Below are positions 40,611 to 52,022 of a stretch of 64,000 nucleotides of DNA, one piece after another; position 1 is the first letter of the stretch, and every line of letters starts with the position of its first letter. This DNA is from Venturia oleaginea (taxonomy: Eukaryota; Ascomycota; Dothideomycetes; Venturiales; Venturiaceae), in NCBI GenBank assembly GCA_013176395.1, contig JABMLP010000005.1, positions 372,001 through 436,000 on the forward strand. The letters are read 5' to 3'. Both the position numbers and the translations under genes were made by a program. The notes under the pieces are model-generated. The model was not told the origin of the DNA, ran no database searches, and was given only the letters and a program-made list of their open reading frames with translations.

Positions 40611-42243
40611 ATGACAATACCGTGGCCTCAAGAGGTGGTCTGGCCGACCGGACTTCATGAGCACGCTACACAACTTACTACGCACCTTCGAAACGCATTA
40701 CTCTACCTCGAAAGCGGACAGGCTCTACCTGTGCCCCCAGACCAAGTAAAGGCAATTATCACGACGATGCTGCCCTTGATTGCAAAGGCCCAAAGGACCC
40801 CTGATATGACAACCGTCCACGATCAACTACGCATTATACACACTGAGATGACTCAAGACACAAAGGAAACGGCGAAGGAGATAGCTGGGATAAAGGGAGA
40901 ACTCAAAGCTCTGAGAACAGACACACAGAAGAACATCACTGTTGGTGAAGAAGCGAAAACTGCAGCGAAAGAGGCAGCAGAGATGGGCAAGACCGTTGCA
41001 GGAATAGCGAGTGAATATCAAGAACAAAGGGACACAATTCCAAACAGGCATGCCAATGAGCTATGCTGCTGCCGCTGCCCGAGGAGGGTTAGCTACAAGC
41101 ACACATAGCATACAAACCCAAAGTGTCAAGTCTCCTGCAACGGTCCGACGTGAGATTATCGTTAACATCAGGAACGCACAAACGATCCAGAGCCTGCGCG
41201 CAATGAATCCACGCAATTTAAAAGCCCACGTTGACCGAGCCATTTCCCAAAGTGAAAACGAACATATAGCCAATCTAAAGATCATGTCTGCTAACCAGCT
41301 CAAAAGCGGAGATCTGAGCATCAGAACGGCGACAAATGGTGAAATGCAGCTTCTCAGACAATTCACGGAGGACTGGACCCCACGTATTGGGAACGGGACG
41401 TCAGTACGAAATCCAACGTATGGCGTTCTTGTACATGGCATACGTACTAGTACGATGGATACAGACAAATTCGAGGAAACTACAGACGCCATTCTGCAAG
41501 ACAACAAGCCGTTTATCCCAACCGCGGACATCAAATACATTGGATGGTTGACCCGGAAGACGCCAACAAGAGCGATGTCGTCGGTTATCATCGAGTTCAC
41601 TAAGCCTGAGGACGCAAACAAGATCATCGATGAAGTTCTGGTGTGGCAAGGGGAGATGTGTCAATGCGAACGATACGAGAGACAATGCCGACTGAAGCAG
41701 TGCTTTCAATGCTACAAATACGGCCACATAGGAACTCAATGCAAGACAGCGAAAACATGTGGCTACTGTGCGCAAGAACATAGTTCTAGGGACTGCCCTT
41801 CGAAGACCGGACAGACTACACCTAGGAAATGCCCCAATTGCCAGGGAGCCCATGAAGCATGGAGTCAACAATGTCCAACTAGGAAGGAGGAACTCACCCG
41901 GACAAAGGCAGCGTACGCGACCAGACCACGGTATCACCCTACGATGTTCACCTGTGATGAAATACCTGTACGAGATTCCGCCCGAGAACCTTCTGGACGA
42001 ACGAGGTCAACTACAGACCTGACCTCACGCCAAGGGCCAAAGACCAGAGGGATGCAATTATTACCTGGAAATGGACAAAAGAGGCCTGCCCCAGGAGACA
42101 AGGAGAACGAAGGACCACACCAGAGTCAAAGGCCACAAAGAGCAACGAAGATGTCGAGGAGGGCGCTTGAGGCGCTAGAGGGCACTACCCTAACACGCAG
42201 AAACACACAATATATGGAAATCGATGAGGACTCGGATCTATGA
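40611..42243 (+). pseudogene. LINE copy 2 ORF1, frameshifted
   Basis: Starts at the ATG at 40611 like copy 1. An extra A near 41012-41014 (gagtgaatatc here, gagtgatatc in copy 1) shifts the frame after KTVAGIAS, so the three zinc knuckles (CFQCYKYGHIGTQC and two more) are out of frame with the start. The remainder to 42243 is open. Confidence 0.88.
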
Positions 42244-45200
42244 GAGAGAAGGACCAACTCAACATACTACAGTACAACGTACGTAAATCAAGAGATACGG
42301 TTATGGCAACTCTGCTCCGTGATCCAAGAGTAGCAGAATACGACATCATTGCTATCCAAGAACCGTGGCGCAACCTCTTCATGTCGACAACACACCACCC
42401 AGCGAAGAATATATTCCACTTATGCTACCCGACAACGAACGAGGAGGATGGCCCAGCAAGGGTGTGTTTCTTTGTCAACAAAAGGCTAGAACACGGCAGC
42501 TGGCAATTCGAACAGCACACAAGAGACGTCTGCTCATTGAAAATCAGCATCAGCAATAGCGATCAAACACAAGACGAGCTGGTAATACACAACTTTTATA
42601 ATGCGGTCCAAAACATGCCAAACCGCATCAGCTCACTGCCGACCCTAAGAGCTCGATTGGAGGAACACGCGCCGAAAGAACAGATAGTATTAGGCGACTT
42701 GAACTTACACCATAGAATGTGGGGCGGAGCGCAAGTCATACACGAAGACCGAGAAGCGGAAGAACTCATTGAAATCATGGAGAGGTTTGATATGTCAAGG
42801 GTGCTACAGCCCGGCGCGGTAACGTACGAAGAAGGCAGCAGCAGGACGACGATTGATATGTGCTGGATAACACTAGGCTTGATTGACAGGACTATCAGTA
42901 GCAGAGTAGACAGAGAGCTAGACCACGACTCAGACCACCTCCCCATCAGCACCATACTGGATCTCCGGACGCGCTCCACGGAAATCAGGCCAAGATGCAA
43001 CTGGAAACTCCTAGACTGCGAGGAGTTCTGCGGGACGCTCAGAGACACCCTACCGGCACGAAGGAGACCAAGGACGAAAGCAGCGCTAGACATATACACG
43101 ATGGAGTTAGTCAAAGCGATCAAAGATGCAGCAGCGAAGACAATTCCCCTCACAAGACCATGCACCAAGGCGAAAGAGGGATGGGACGGAACATGCTCGA
43201 GAGCGTTGGCAGATATAAAACGCCTAAGGCGCAGACACGAAGACACACGGAGGAGACATGGGAAAACTACCGCCAGGCGAGGAACCACAAGACACGGACG
43301 ATCAAGAAGGCGCTCCGGCAAGCACACAGAGACCGCGTAGAAATGGCAGCAAGCTCCACTGAATCCCTCTGGAAAATAGCCAAGTGGGCGCGTAATAGAG
43401 AAAGCCAGCCCCCAAGTGTGACGCCAATTATCAAGTGTCCGACGACCGGCAACCAGGCTACTACACCCTCGGCAAAAACGATTCTCCTTCGGGACGCCTT
43501 CTTCCCAGCACCGCCAGAAGCAGACCTCGACGATCTACAGGATGCAAGATATGATGATCGTATACCAATGCCAAACGTTACTGAGAAGGAGGTATTGGAC
43601 GCAATACAAGCAGCGTCACCCTTTAAGGCCCCAGGACCGGATGGTATCCCAAACAAGGCCTTGCAGACGGCATCTTATATGTTGGTGGGACACCTGACGA
43701 CAATCATGAATCAGAGCCTACAACTGGACCACTACCCGACACATTTCCGAAGCTCGACCACGGTAGTGCTGCGCAAACCAGGGAAGGACGAATACTCGAT
43801 TCCAAAGGCATACCGACCAATTGTGCTCCTGAATACGATTGGCAAGGCTATGGACGCAGTAATCGCTAAGAGACTTAGCTACCTAGTGGAAACACACCAA
43901 GTCATCCCAAGGATGCACATGGGAGGCAGGAAGTTAAGAACAACGGAACACGCACTACACGCTGTAGTCGAGAGGATTTACAACGCTTGGAACAACGGAA
44001 AAGGACAAGTAGCTAGCCTGCTGCTCTTCGACGTATCGGGCGCCTTCGACAACGTATCCCACAAGAGACTCCTACACAATCTCCGGAAAAGAAAAGTTGA
44101 TGAGAGAACAGTACGATGGATTGCTAGCTTCCTGAGCGATAGACGCACGCGAATTGTCATCGATGGCTACGAATCTGACAAGTACACGGTCAAGACTGGG
44201 GTACCACAGGGATCGCCCCTATCCCCTATCTTATACATATTCTACAACTCTGACCTTATTGAGCAATGCGACTCAGGCGACGATACTGCAGCTACAGGCT
44301 ATATCGACGACGCAGCCATACTTGCATGGGGTAACACAACAGAGAAAACGTGCAAGAAACTCGAAAACGCGCTAGAAAAGGCAAACTGCTGGGCAAAGAC
44401 ACATGCATCAAAATTCGCCCCAGAAAAGTTCCAATTGACACACTTTACAAGAAGACGCACCCGCATGAACACACAACAGCCTGTTCAAACGGCATGGGGA
44501 TGCATTGCGCCTAAGACAACGTGCAATTATCTAGGCGTGACGCTAGACAGCAAACTCCAATGGAAGGAACATATCGAAGAGATCAAGCAGAAAACTACGA
44601 AAACAGTGAACGCACTGTGCTCTCTGGGCAGCTCAACATGGGGCGTCAGTCTGCTAGATATGCGAAAAATCTACCGCGGAGTAGTAGTCCCTCAGATGAT
44701 GTACGCGTGCTCAATCTGGTCGAATTCAGGGGTAAGGGGAAAGCCATACACGAGAAAGACGCTCGATACACTTCGGTCAATTCAAGCACGTGCAGCACGA
44801 ACTATCTGCGGAGCATTTAGAGCAACATCCAGGGTTGCCCTCGATATCGAGACCTACCTGCTCCCAGTCGAGCAACGGATCTGGAAACACAATACCGAAA
44901 CCCTCAGCTGTATACTCTCGTACCAAGACCTCCCTAAACTGTTAGACATTCAACTCAGAGAACCAAGATCAAGACAACGAGCAAGATACGATAGCCCATT
45001 ATACAACATATATCGAGATGCCAAAGAGAAAGGAGCAGCGAATCTCGACAGGCGAGAGATAATCCCACCGTTCGTAGCAGCACCATGGTGGAAAGGCCCA
45101 AAGACACATATCGCACCAAGCGATGAAGCGGCACGCTCTGAACACGACTCAGTCACTAGAATCGAGGGTAATATCTGCATCTACACAGATGGGAGTTGCA

Positions 45201-46117
45201 TAGACGGACACACAGGCGCTGCAGCAGTCTGGCCGCTGAAACGACAGACGAGAAGCACGTACATGGGCCCTGAGACGACCTCTACGGTGTACGCAGCTGA
45301 ACTTCAAGGAATAAATCTAGCGCTGTATATGGTTCAAACAGACATCGAGGCAGGAAACGAACGGAGAAACATCAATATCTTCACCGACAACCAGGCAGCG
45401 ATACGCTCGCTGACCAGGCCAGAGGGCCGATCAGGAGCATACATCGTAAAGCGGATTGTACAACGGATCATACAACTTCACGAATATGAAGCTATCGTGA
45501 ATGTCCGATGGATTCCCGCCCACGAGGGGATCATCGGGAACGAGGCCGCTGACCAAGCCGCCAAGGAGGCCACTGGATGGAGAGAAGACGGAGAGGAAGG
45601 ACCAAGAGCAGACATACCACCGGAACTGTACCCGCTAAGAACGACACTCAAGACATGGTGCTGGAAGGTAGTGAATAGAAAATGGCTGACTAGCTGGAAG
45701 TCCGAGACAAAAGGGAAAGCCACGAGGAGATACACACCCAAGCCTACTAAGAGGGTGCTCCAGCTCCATCAAGACCGGAGCAAACGAGAAAGTGCGATCC
45801 TCGTATAGATGAGAACTGAAAAGATAGGGCTCAAGGCCTTCCTCTTCAGCCGACGTGTTCCAGGTATCCTAGATTCTAGGTGTGACTGCCGTGAAGGGAC
45901 GCAGACCGAAGCCCATATCCTCCTGGAATGTCGCAAGTTCCGGGACATCCGGAGAGACGAGTTAGGCCGCTTCCCAGGACGAAACAACCTCCGGACTATC
46001 CTGACTACGCATAAGCTAGCCACCAAAGCTATCAGATTCATGGAGCAGACGCGGATCCTTGGGCACAGTGGGATCGAAAACGCGCAGACGACGTTGAGCA
46101 TTGAGGGGAGACTGTAG
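42240..46117 (+). pseudogene. LINE copy 2 ORF2, two lesions
   Basis: Same domain order as copy 1 (endonuclease, RT with YIDD, RNase H, CCHC finger). A 4-base deletion near 43240 (cacgaagac here, cacgagagaagac in copy 1) shifts the frame between endonuclease and RT. A TAG at 45806-45808 (CAG in copy 1) stops it just before the C-terminal finger; the frame is open again to 46117. The nonsense change is C to T before A. Its breaks differ from those of copy 1. Confidence 0.88.
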
Positions 46118-46417
46118 GTAGATGGAAAGCGAAATATGAGGCATCGCCTCTCAGAGCTTAGATAACACAGATGTACTAGTAGAATAACCGGCATTTACAA
46201 GAGCCATCGGGCATTTGGAAATAGTGGTTAAGGGAAAAGAGGGGGGATCGAGGGGACAGCTGGTCTTGTTTGGTAAGCAAGGCGAAGTGGGACGTGGTAG
46301 ATTATATCACGTGTCGGCTGTCTGGTGAAGTCCCCCTAACCGGACATAGCTGCATGATTAAGCGGCTGCAACCGAGTAGGATAAAATCAATCAATCAATC
46401 AATCAAGTCCCCACATA

Positions 46418-46760
46418 TCCAAAGCGAAGGCATCTCCCTTCTTTGCTTTAGGTTAACTTCCGACTCCAAGTTTTTTTTAGTATGATTCAGCATCTACTTA
46501 CCTGCTTGCTCGCTAACCAAGATAGCCCCTTCGTACCTCTCCAACCTAAGTACCCTGGTCAAAGTCGAGTCCCATAGCTTGCCCACGTTGCTTTGTAGCG
46601 AAACAACATGTCTACTATCCTGAAACCTAGTTCAAACCCTCAATCAATAGATAATTTTACGATTCCCTGAAATGAGAGGCTCTATAAGTAATGTTGAGAA
46701 ACGTTAGGCCAAAGCGTAGCTTCTACTAGCACATCAAATCTACCAGAGAGACGAAATCCC
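46418..46760. other. Intergenic
   Basis: No gene seen. It probably carries the promoter of the HET gene; a tttttttt tract occurs at about 46472-46479. Confidence 0.35.
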
Positions 46761-47960
46761 GTGTACCCTACTCAGCAACCACTTATTGGAGACGACATCC
46801 GTCTTCTAATCCTTCGACCAGGTTTATTCGACGATCATATCCACTGCCAGCTTGAACAACGCTCCCTTAGCAATGGGCATCCCTACGCAGCCCTCTTGTA
46901 CGTCTGGGGGAACGACACGGACACTTTGCCCATAATAAGCCTTAATGGGATGCCCTACTATGTCACTAGAAATTTGGAACGCGCGTTGCGGTATTTGCGG
47001 CACAAGGAATCTCCGAGAGTTCTCTGGGCCGATGCCGTCTGCATCAACCAAAATAATGAAGACGAAAAATCAGAACAAGTACAGAAAATGGGAGAGATAT
47101 ACACCAGGGCCGCAAAAGTCTATGCATGGCTAGGTGAAGCAGATACTGAAGAAGGTACCCTAATAGGTAGCGTCTTTACTGTTCTGCAGGAGTTCCGGTA
47201 ATGTAAGAGAAATGGGAAACTTCCACCCTATTCCGACGCTGCTAAACAACTTTCTTTCTATAGGCAGCTATTTCGCGATATCTATCAGGCCAAAGTCGGT
47301 ACTTTACCCGAGCAGAGCGATATGGATGATGACATGTTACACGAAGAGTTCAACTGGCTTCGTCCCTTGCATGTGCAACCTTACTGGCGCCGTGTCTGGA
47401 TTGTTCAAGAGCTTGTCCTAGCAAAGGCGGTGGTCGTCTGTTGTGGCGACAAATCCATCGATTTTGACGACATTTATGGACTTAGCCCCGATTGGGGCTC
47501 ATTCGAACAAGCATTCGATACCGCGACTTATCAAATGCTTAAACCAGATACGATGGGATGGCACACTATCCAGACGATTCGCGGGCATCGACAACGAAGA
47601 GAGATGGTGGAATGGGAGAAGGGGGAAGAGGCTCCGTATCTGAGAGTTCAGATGTCAGAGCGAGGTGATGTCGCGATATTAGATGAAGTGATTGGAGTTT
47701 ACGCCCAGCACCATAAATGTAGTCTTCCAAAAGACAAAGTATATGGTTTCCGGGAGCTAGTTCCACAATGGAAAGAAGGACTTGTGGTGGATTATAAGCG
47801 GTCTGACTTGGAAGTCTTCCTGGACGTTGCGAAACTTGATTTATTTGAACTAAAAAGGCACGGGGGACGGCATGTAGCATTTCATTTATGGTCAGCGATG
47901 GGATTGGGAGATAGAGAGAAGTTCAACGACTGCCTGCGGCAATCTTTTCCCGAGTTCTAA
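46761..47960 (+). CDS. HET-domain protein, start codon missing
   Basis: Two exons, 46761-47197 and 47264-47960, joined over a 66-bp intron with branch-like gctaaac; 377 residues. The HET domain is clear: HPYAALLYVWGND (S replaced by L in the usual ALSYVWG), VLWADAVCINQNN, MGEIYTRAAKVYAWLGEAD, then PYWRRVWIVQELVLAK and KDKVYGFRELV. HET proteins trigger heterokaryon incompatibility cell death in filamentous ascomycetes. The frame opens after a TGA and has no ATG; the place where the start should be reads GTG TAC CCT. Loss of ATG by one change is likely, or a missed 5' exon. No other lesion. Confidence 0.75.
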
Positions 47961-48434
47961 TTGCGGAGGTAAGTAGGTTCAACTATATGTCTCTTTAGCT
48001 AGAGGCTCTGGGCTTTCACCGTAATATCTGTCCCTACGAAGTAAAAGACCCTTATCGCCAAGTACTCCGTAGATTGATAAATTGGCGCCTTGAGGCCTAG
48101 CTCTAGCGTATCAGAACTCAGGCATCAATCTTACTGCTAAATCACAGCTAGGCTGCTTTCGGCCTTGGTAAGCGTGCCTTGGCATTCTGTGGAACCCAGT
48201 CGATGAACGTCAACTCAACACAGATGAAAAATCACCTTCAAGATCCGGTTCATTCGCTCGGGATATCATCTCATCATGTTTGTCTACGGATGACAGATTT
48301 TTTGACCCCATGCGCACATAGATCAGGGAGTCCGAGGCTCCCTAAGCGACCAGCTTGAGCATTACTCAAGATATGTCGTGGTATTGCACGGTAAGTAGGA
48401 GCGGCATGCACGAAGCGTTTCGAGAAAAGGAAAA
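47961..48434. other. Intergenic
   Basis: No gene recognised between the HET gene and the orphan paralogue. Confidence 0.35.
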
Positions 48435-48848
48435 ATGGGAGGCGAAACAGACAAGTTCATATACTCAATCCCGGAAGCTCATGAATGGGTCGAATTTATT
48501 GCGAAGCTTACATACACTCCAGATGCCAGCCATCGTCTCGTTTACTCATTGACCCGATTCTCCGACAAGACAACAATGTTGGATCGCATGAAGGACTATA
48601 TTGCCGATTATGGTAATAGCAGACTGGGGCGGGTAGCCAGCGAGCTTGTGTTCCTCGCTGTTTGTGCTGTACTCGCGCATCGGGACATTGCGGAGTATTC
48701 TATTCAACAAGTTGATGAGCTGGTCCGCATATTATACCCAGAGCTCCAGCCAAGAGCTTGCCGGAATCGATATAATAGCATCAAGTGGATTGGCACGTTG
48801 TGCTCTGACATTTTCCCCACATGGGGCTCCAATAACAGGCGTCAATAA
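48435..48848 (+). CDS. Orphan small protein, paralogue 2
   Basis: 137 codons from the ATG at 48435. The C-terminal ~70 residues match the protein at 28036-28524: ASELVFLAVCAVLAHRDI, VDELVRILYPEL, SIKWIGTLCSDIFPTWG. The N-terminal half (EAHEWVEFIAKLTYTPDASH) has no counterpart there. No signal peptide or known domain. It sits directly downstream of a HET gene on the same strand. Function unknown; presence of two diverged copies argues for real coding. Confidence 0.6.
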   Translation: MGGETDKFIYSIPEAHEWVEFIAKLTYTPDASHRLVYSLTRFSDKTTMLDRMKDYIADYGNSRLGRVASELVFLAVCAVLAHRDIAEYSIQQVDELVRILYPELQPRACRNRYNSIKWIGTLCSDIFPTWGSNNRRQ

Positions 48849-49788
48849 ATTAAGCTCATTGGCGGCCAGGGTTCCCTGCCAGAGCGACGATATCGGTTGA
48901 TGAGGCGCATAGACAATGCGATCGCCCTCTGCTATGATCCGATTCCATACGCTGTCCACTGTTGTGATTGAATTGATGCTCCTCTCCTGTATACTCCCGC
49001 ACTCATCCAGCACAGTGGTGGACTTTTTTTGAGGTGTTGACCATCTGACGCAGAAGCATCTTGCATCTGCTTTTGGCCTTGTGTTCGTTCTCGATGAGCC
49101 CGAGGAGGATCTCGGTGGCATCGAACTTTGCCTGATGGCAGCATCTTAACCAGGATCGTAAGTTAGCATCGTGATATGTAGAGCTCTAATGAAATGGTGA
49201 TGCGCACCTCTGGAATTTGGCCATCGCTGCGAGAAAGAGAGCCTCGCCCAACTCATCCTCGTCTTCGTCCTCGCCGGATTGCGCTCTGATATCATTCGCC
49301 AGCTTTTGGCTAATCCGCTCTTGCTCGTTCATATCAGTAGACGGGTAAAGTCTGCGCGCGAGGAGATTGCGAGAGAAGTGGAAGGTCGGCGAGGGAGCTT
49401 TAGAAGGGCGAAGACATTGCCACGATGCGCTGCTGCGCAGTAGCGCAGCAGTAAGCGACAGAGGGTAGGGATTTTGACAAAGGGCTCGAAGCATTCGGCG
49501 TGAGGCTGAAGCGATAAGGCGTCGAGTCTAGCGTGCTGTCAGTCGTCATGTTTCTATCTCCGACATGTGGGTTTCTGATTACCATAACAGACATTGACCC
49601 AATAAATCTGAAGCGACCCAACCGCAATGCATTCAGAGCTCTGTGCAGGGTATGAGTGCTATTTCCTGTTCATAAAAAGGGTTCTAAATCTTTGGAAGGT
49701 GGGAGAAGTATATGCTTATCAAAGGGGATTTGTCTACCATTTGGCGTTTTATACGATGCCTTGACTCTTCTACAATAGTTCGCTAGCT
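48849..49788. other. Mostly uncalled; one weak minus-strand frame
   Basis: A 102-codon frame at 49186-49494 (minus, ATG at 49494) has an Arg/Ser-rich start that could be a mitochondrial presequence, and then NEQERISQKLANDI and an acidic stretch. It has protein-like character but no recognised family. The rest of the interval shows no gene. Confidence 0.3.
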
Positions 49789-50904
49789 TTAACCCCAGTT
49801 CTCATCCGGCACCTCATAGCCTATTGCCTTCCAAGCTGCGCAGTATTCTTGCTTGTCTAGCCAGCTAAGTTGCTCCTTCAAAGCGGAGACATCGCAATGG
49901 GCTGTAGCGACCTTAGGCTTAACGACCTCTCGATCCCAATCCAAAGGCCCTATTGCACTAGCAACTGATTGTCGTAGTTGTGAGAAGTTTGAGGGTATTG
50001 CCCCTGTCCAGCCTGCCTGAATTATCTCTTCAAAGACACTCGCTGTAGAATGGACAAATCCTTCTCCTCTTTTGAGATCATTGGTTATTTGCTTAACCTC
50101 GGCGTAACTTCTGACGTTGGCGAAAGGGTCTATACCAGACGCTAAAAAGTGTATGCATGTTGCAAGCTTGAAGTGGTCTTCCATCACCTGCTCTTTGAAG
50201 CCTTCCTCCTGACAGTGGAGAATGGAGCCGAAGTCGAATACTCGGAGGTTGAGATGTTCATCGATGCCTAAGTTGTCTGTTTTGAGATCTCTATGTGTAT
50301 ACCCGAGCTTTTCGAGCCACTCAAGGGCACTCAGCAGCTGTTGGATCCAGACGAAGTGGGTGTCTTCCGAATGCTCACCCCAGACCCGTAGCAGTGGGTC
50401 AAAATACTCGAGAATAAATCCCTGTGTTGGTAAATCGTGGGCTTGTGGATTTGTTGAAATTCGTGTCGCGAGGTTCGAATGTGGATTTTCTGCGAGAAGG
50501 TCGTAGAATTTCTTCTCCTTCTCAAATAACGTCATACTCCGTAAAGACATTTCGATTTGATCTTCTGCCTCTTCTTAATCCTGCAACGCCTTGACCGGGT
50601 ATTGAAAGGGAAGCTTGATGACCGTCTTGTCGGAAAGTTTGTAAACAATTCCCTGTGATGGGCTGAGGCTCAGGCATTTTCCTGGGGGGAAGATGTACGG
50701 CGTGATCCAGGAATTGTTAGGCATTTTGTCAACAGAAGACCAAATTTCTGGCGAAGATAGCCAACTCTGGCGGGTGAGATGAACGGGGGAGGTGGAAAGG
50801 TGATAGAAGCTGTGCTGCGCTGAAGCTGAGCGAGGCTTGGAAAGAATCTCATTCACGTGATAAGGGCTCTCCACATCATCTCGACTTAACGAGATTCTCA
50901 TCAA
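49789..50904 (-). pseudogene. Protein kinase-like gene with one nonsense codon
   Basis: One frame of 372 codons from the ATG at 50904 to 49789, broken only by TAA at 50575-50577. The N-lobe before it has a Gly-loop-like SLSPSQGIVYKLSD and the Lys of VIKLPF. The C-lobe has the catalytic loop THRDLKTDNLG and the metal motif VFDFGS. This is the layout of a fungal serine/threonine kinase-like family. The stop lies in GAT-TAA-GAA; a Gln CAA changed by C to T (CpA to TpA) would explain it. No intron with good sites removes it. Probably recently inactivated. Confidence 0.7.
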
Positions 50905-51635
50905 CTCAACATCGCATTCTTTTTATTCGAGTTCGTTCCAATTCCCGGTCCAACGCGTTCATAGTTTCTGCTCTCAACCTACTCAATTTATTGCTGCGGG
51001 TTTATCACGTGATCTAATCACATGCATTTGTTAGCCCTGCTTGGGATATCCTAGTCACACTATTGCAATCGAAGTCCATCTCGCCGTTCTCACAACATCT
51101 CTGGGTATCTAACCGTCGTCTGCTGTTCCTGCTGCTGCTGCTGCTGATGTCCCTGCTGCTGCTACTGCTGCTGCTGTCCCTGCTCCTCAGCCTCAGCGGG
51201 ATCTGTCACATCCTGCTGCCACTCCTGCTACTGCCACCAGCGTCGCCCCCCTGCCCCACCAGCTTCCCGCGGCGCCGCATCAAGTCTGCCACGGCGCTGC
51301 ATCAAGTCTGCCATAAAGTCGCAAGTTTGGACCATCGCCCGGGAGTTAGATCGTGCCATTGTTCCTTGCCCAGCGCCTCATAGGCCCGGCTACCAGAACG
51401 GCGTGACTGGCCGCGGTGCGCGCGTTGGACCTGGCATATTGCGCATATTCTCCAGCACCGAAAACACTATCTGCCGCCCTCGCCCTCGCCCTTACATACC
51501 CATCTTCGCCGCCAGAACGCCCGCCCGCTGCATTCCCACTTACCGCATCCCCACCTACCTGGTCGCCGTCTATTGGGCCTGTCTTGACTGTTTCCTAGTT
51601 CCTTATATCGAACTCACGCAGCCGCGAATGCAGGT
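50905..51635. other. Low-complexity region
   Basis: Holds a CTG-type trinucleotide tract (see next entry) and short duplicated segments such as the repeated cgcatcaagtctgccac near 51275-51312. Open frames over it are composition artefacts. Confidence 0.5.
51127..51190. repeat. (CTG)n-rich imperfect microsatellite
   Basis: Runs of ctg interrupted by ctc, cta and tcc triplets. Confidence 0.8.
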
Positions 51636-51806
51636 ATGCTATCTGCCTACAGCAAGGCCAAGCGTAAACAAGCCCTCGAAGAGAAACAACTCGCGCAGCG
51701 GGCGGCCTACAAGGCAAAGCAGAAGGAGATTCGAGACACCCTGCCGTACAAGTTGCCAAACAAGCCTCATATAAAGCTATACGAATTCCCGTATGGTCGC
51801 AAATGA
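51636..51806 (+). CDS. Small Lys-rich frame, possible exon
   Basis: 56 codons from the ATG at 51636: a basic coiled-coil-like start (SKAKRKQALEEKQLAQRAA) and an ordered-looking end (LPNKPHIKLYEFPYGRK). Composition looks coding, unlike the flanking repeats, but no family is recognised. It may be a terminal exon or part of the broken gene that continues with the TPR repeats at 52.0 kb. Confidence 0.35.
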   Translation: MLSAYSKAKRKQALEEKQLAQRAAYKAKQKEIRDTLPYKLPNKPHIKLYEFPYGRK

Positions 51807-52022
51807 AAGGCCCATCTCTCCACCCAAGAGATGGTAGAAGTAAGCGCGCGAAGCTTTGAGAACACCCCGTGAGTATCCTTAATCCAAAATACCCCTAAGA
51901 CACAGATACGCCTCGGTTCAGTGCCATCAGACTTCCTAACGTTGTGTCGCCGGAAGAGGCGGCGGTGCTCAAACAAATAGTAGAAGAATGTAAGCACGTA
52001 AGTATATCCACGATCCTCCTAG

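Larger units (their letters stand above)
40482..46403 (+). mobile_element. Tad-type LINE, copy 2
   Basis: Full-length copy on the plus strand with the same 5' start (caaaaacaccacaacagcg) and a (caat)n tail at about 46385-46403. The target duplication caagtccccacata is at 40468-40481 and 46404-46417. Very similar to copy 1; differences are mostly transitions plus a few indels. ORF1 lies at 40611-42243 and ORF2 at 42240-46117. Confidence 0.92.

Noticed and set aside
51063..51383. Leucine-rich protein over the CTG tract
   Set aside because: The frame is a direct product of the trinucleotide repeat; no conserved segment.
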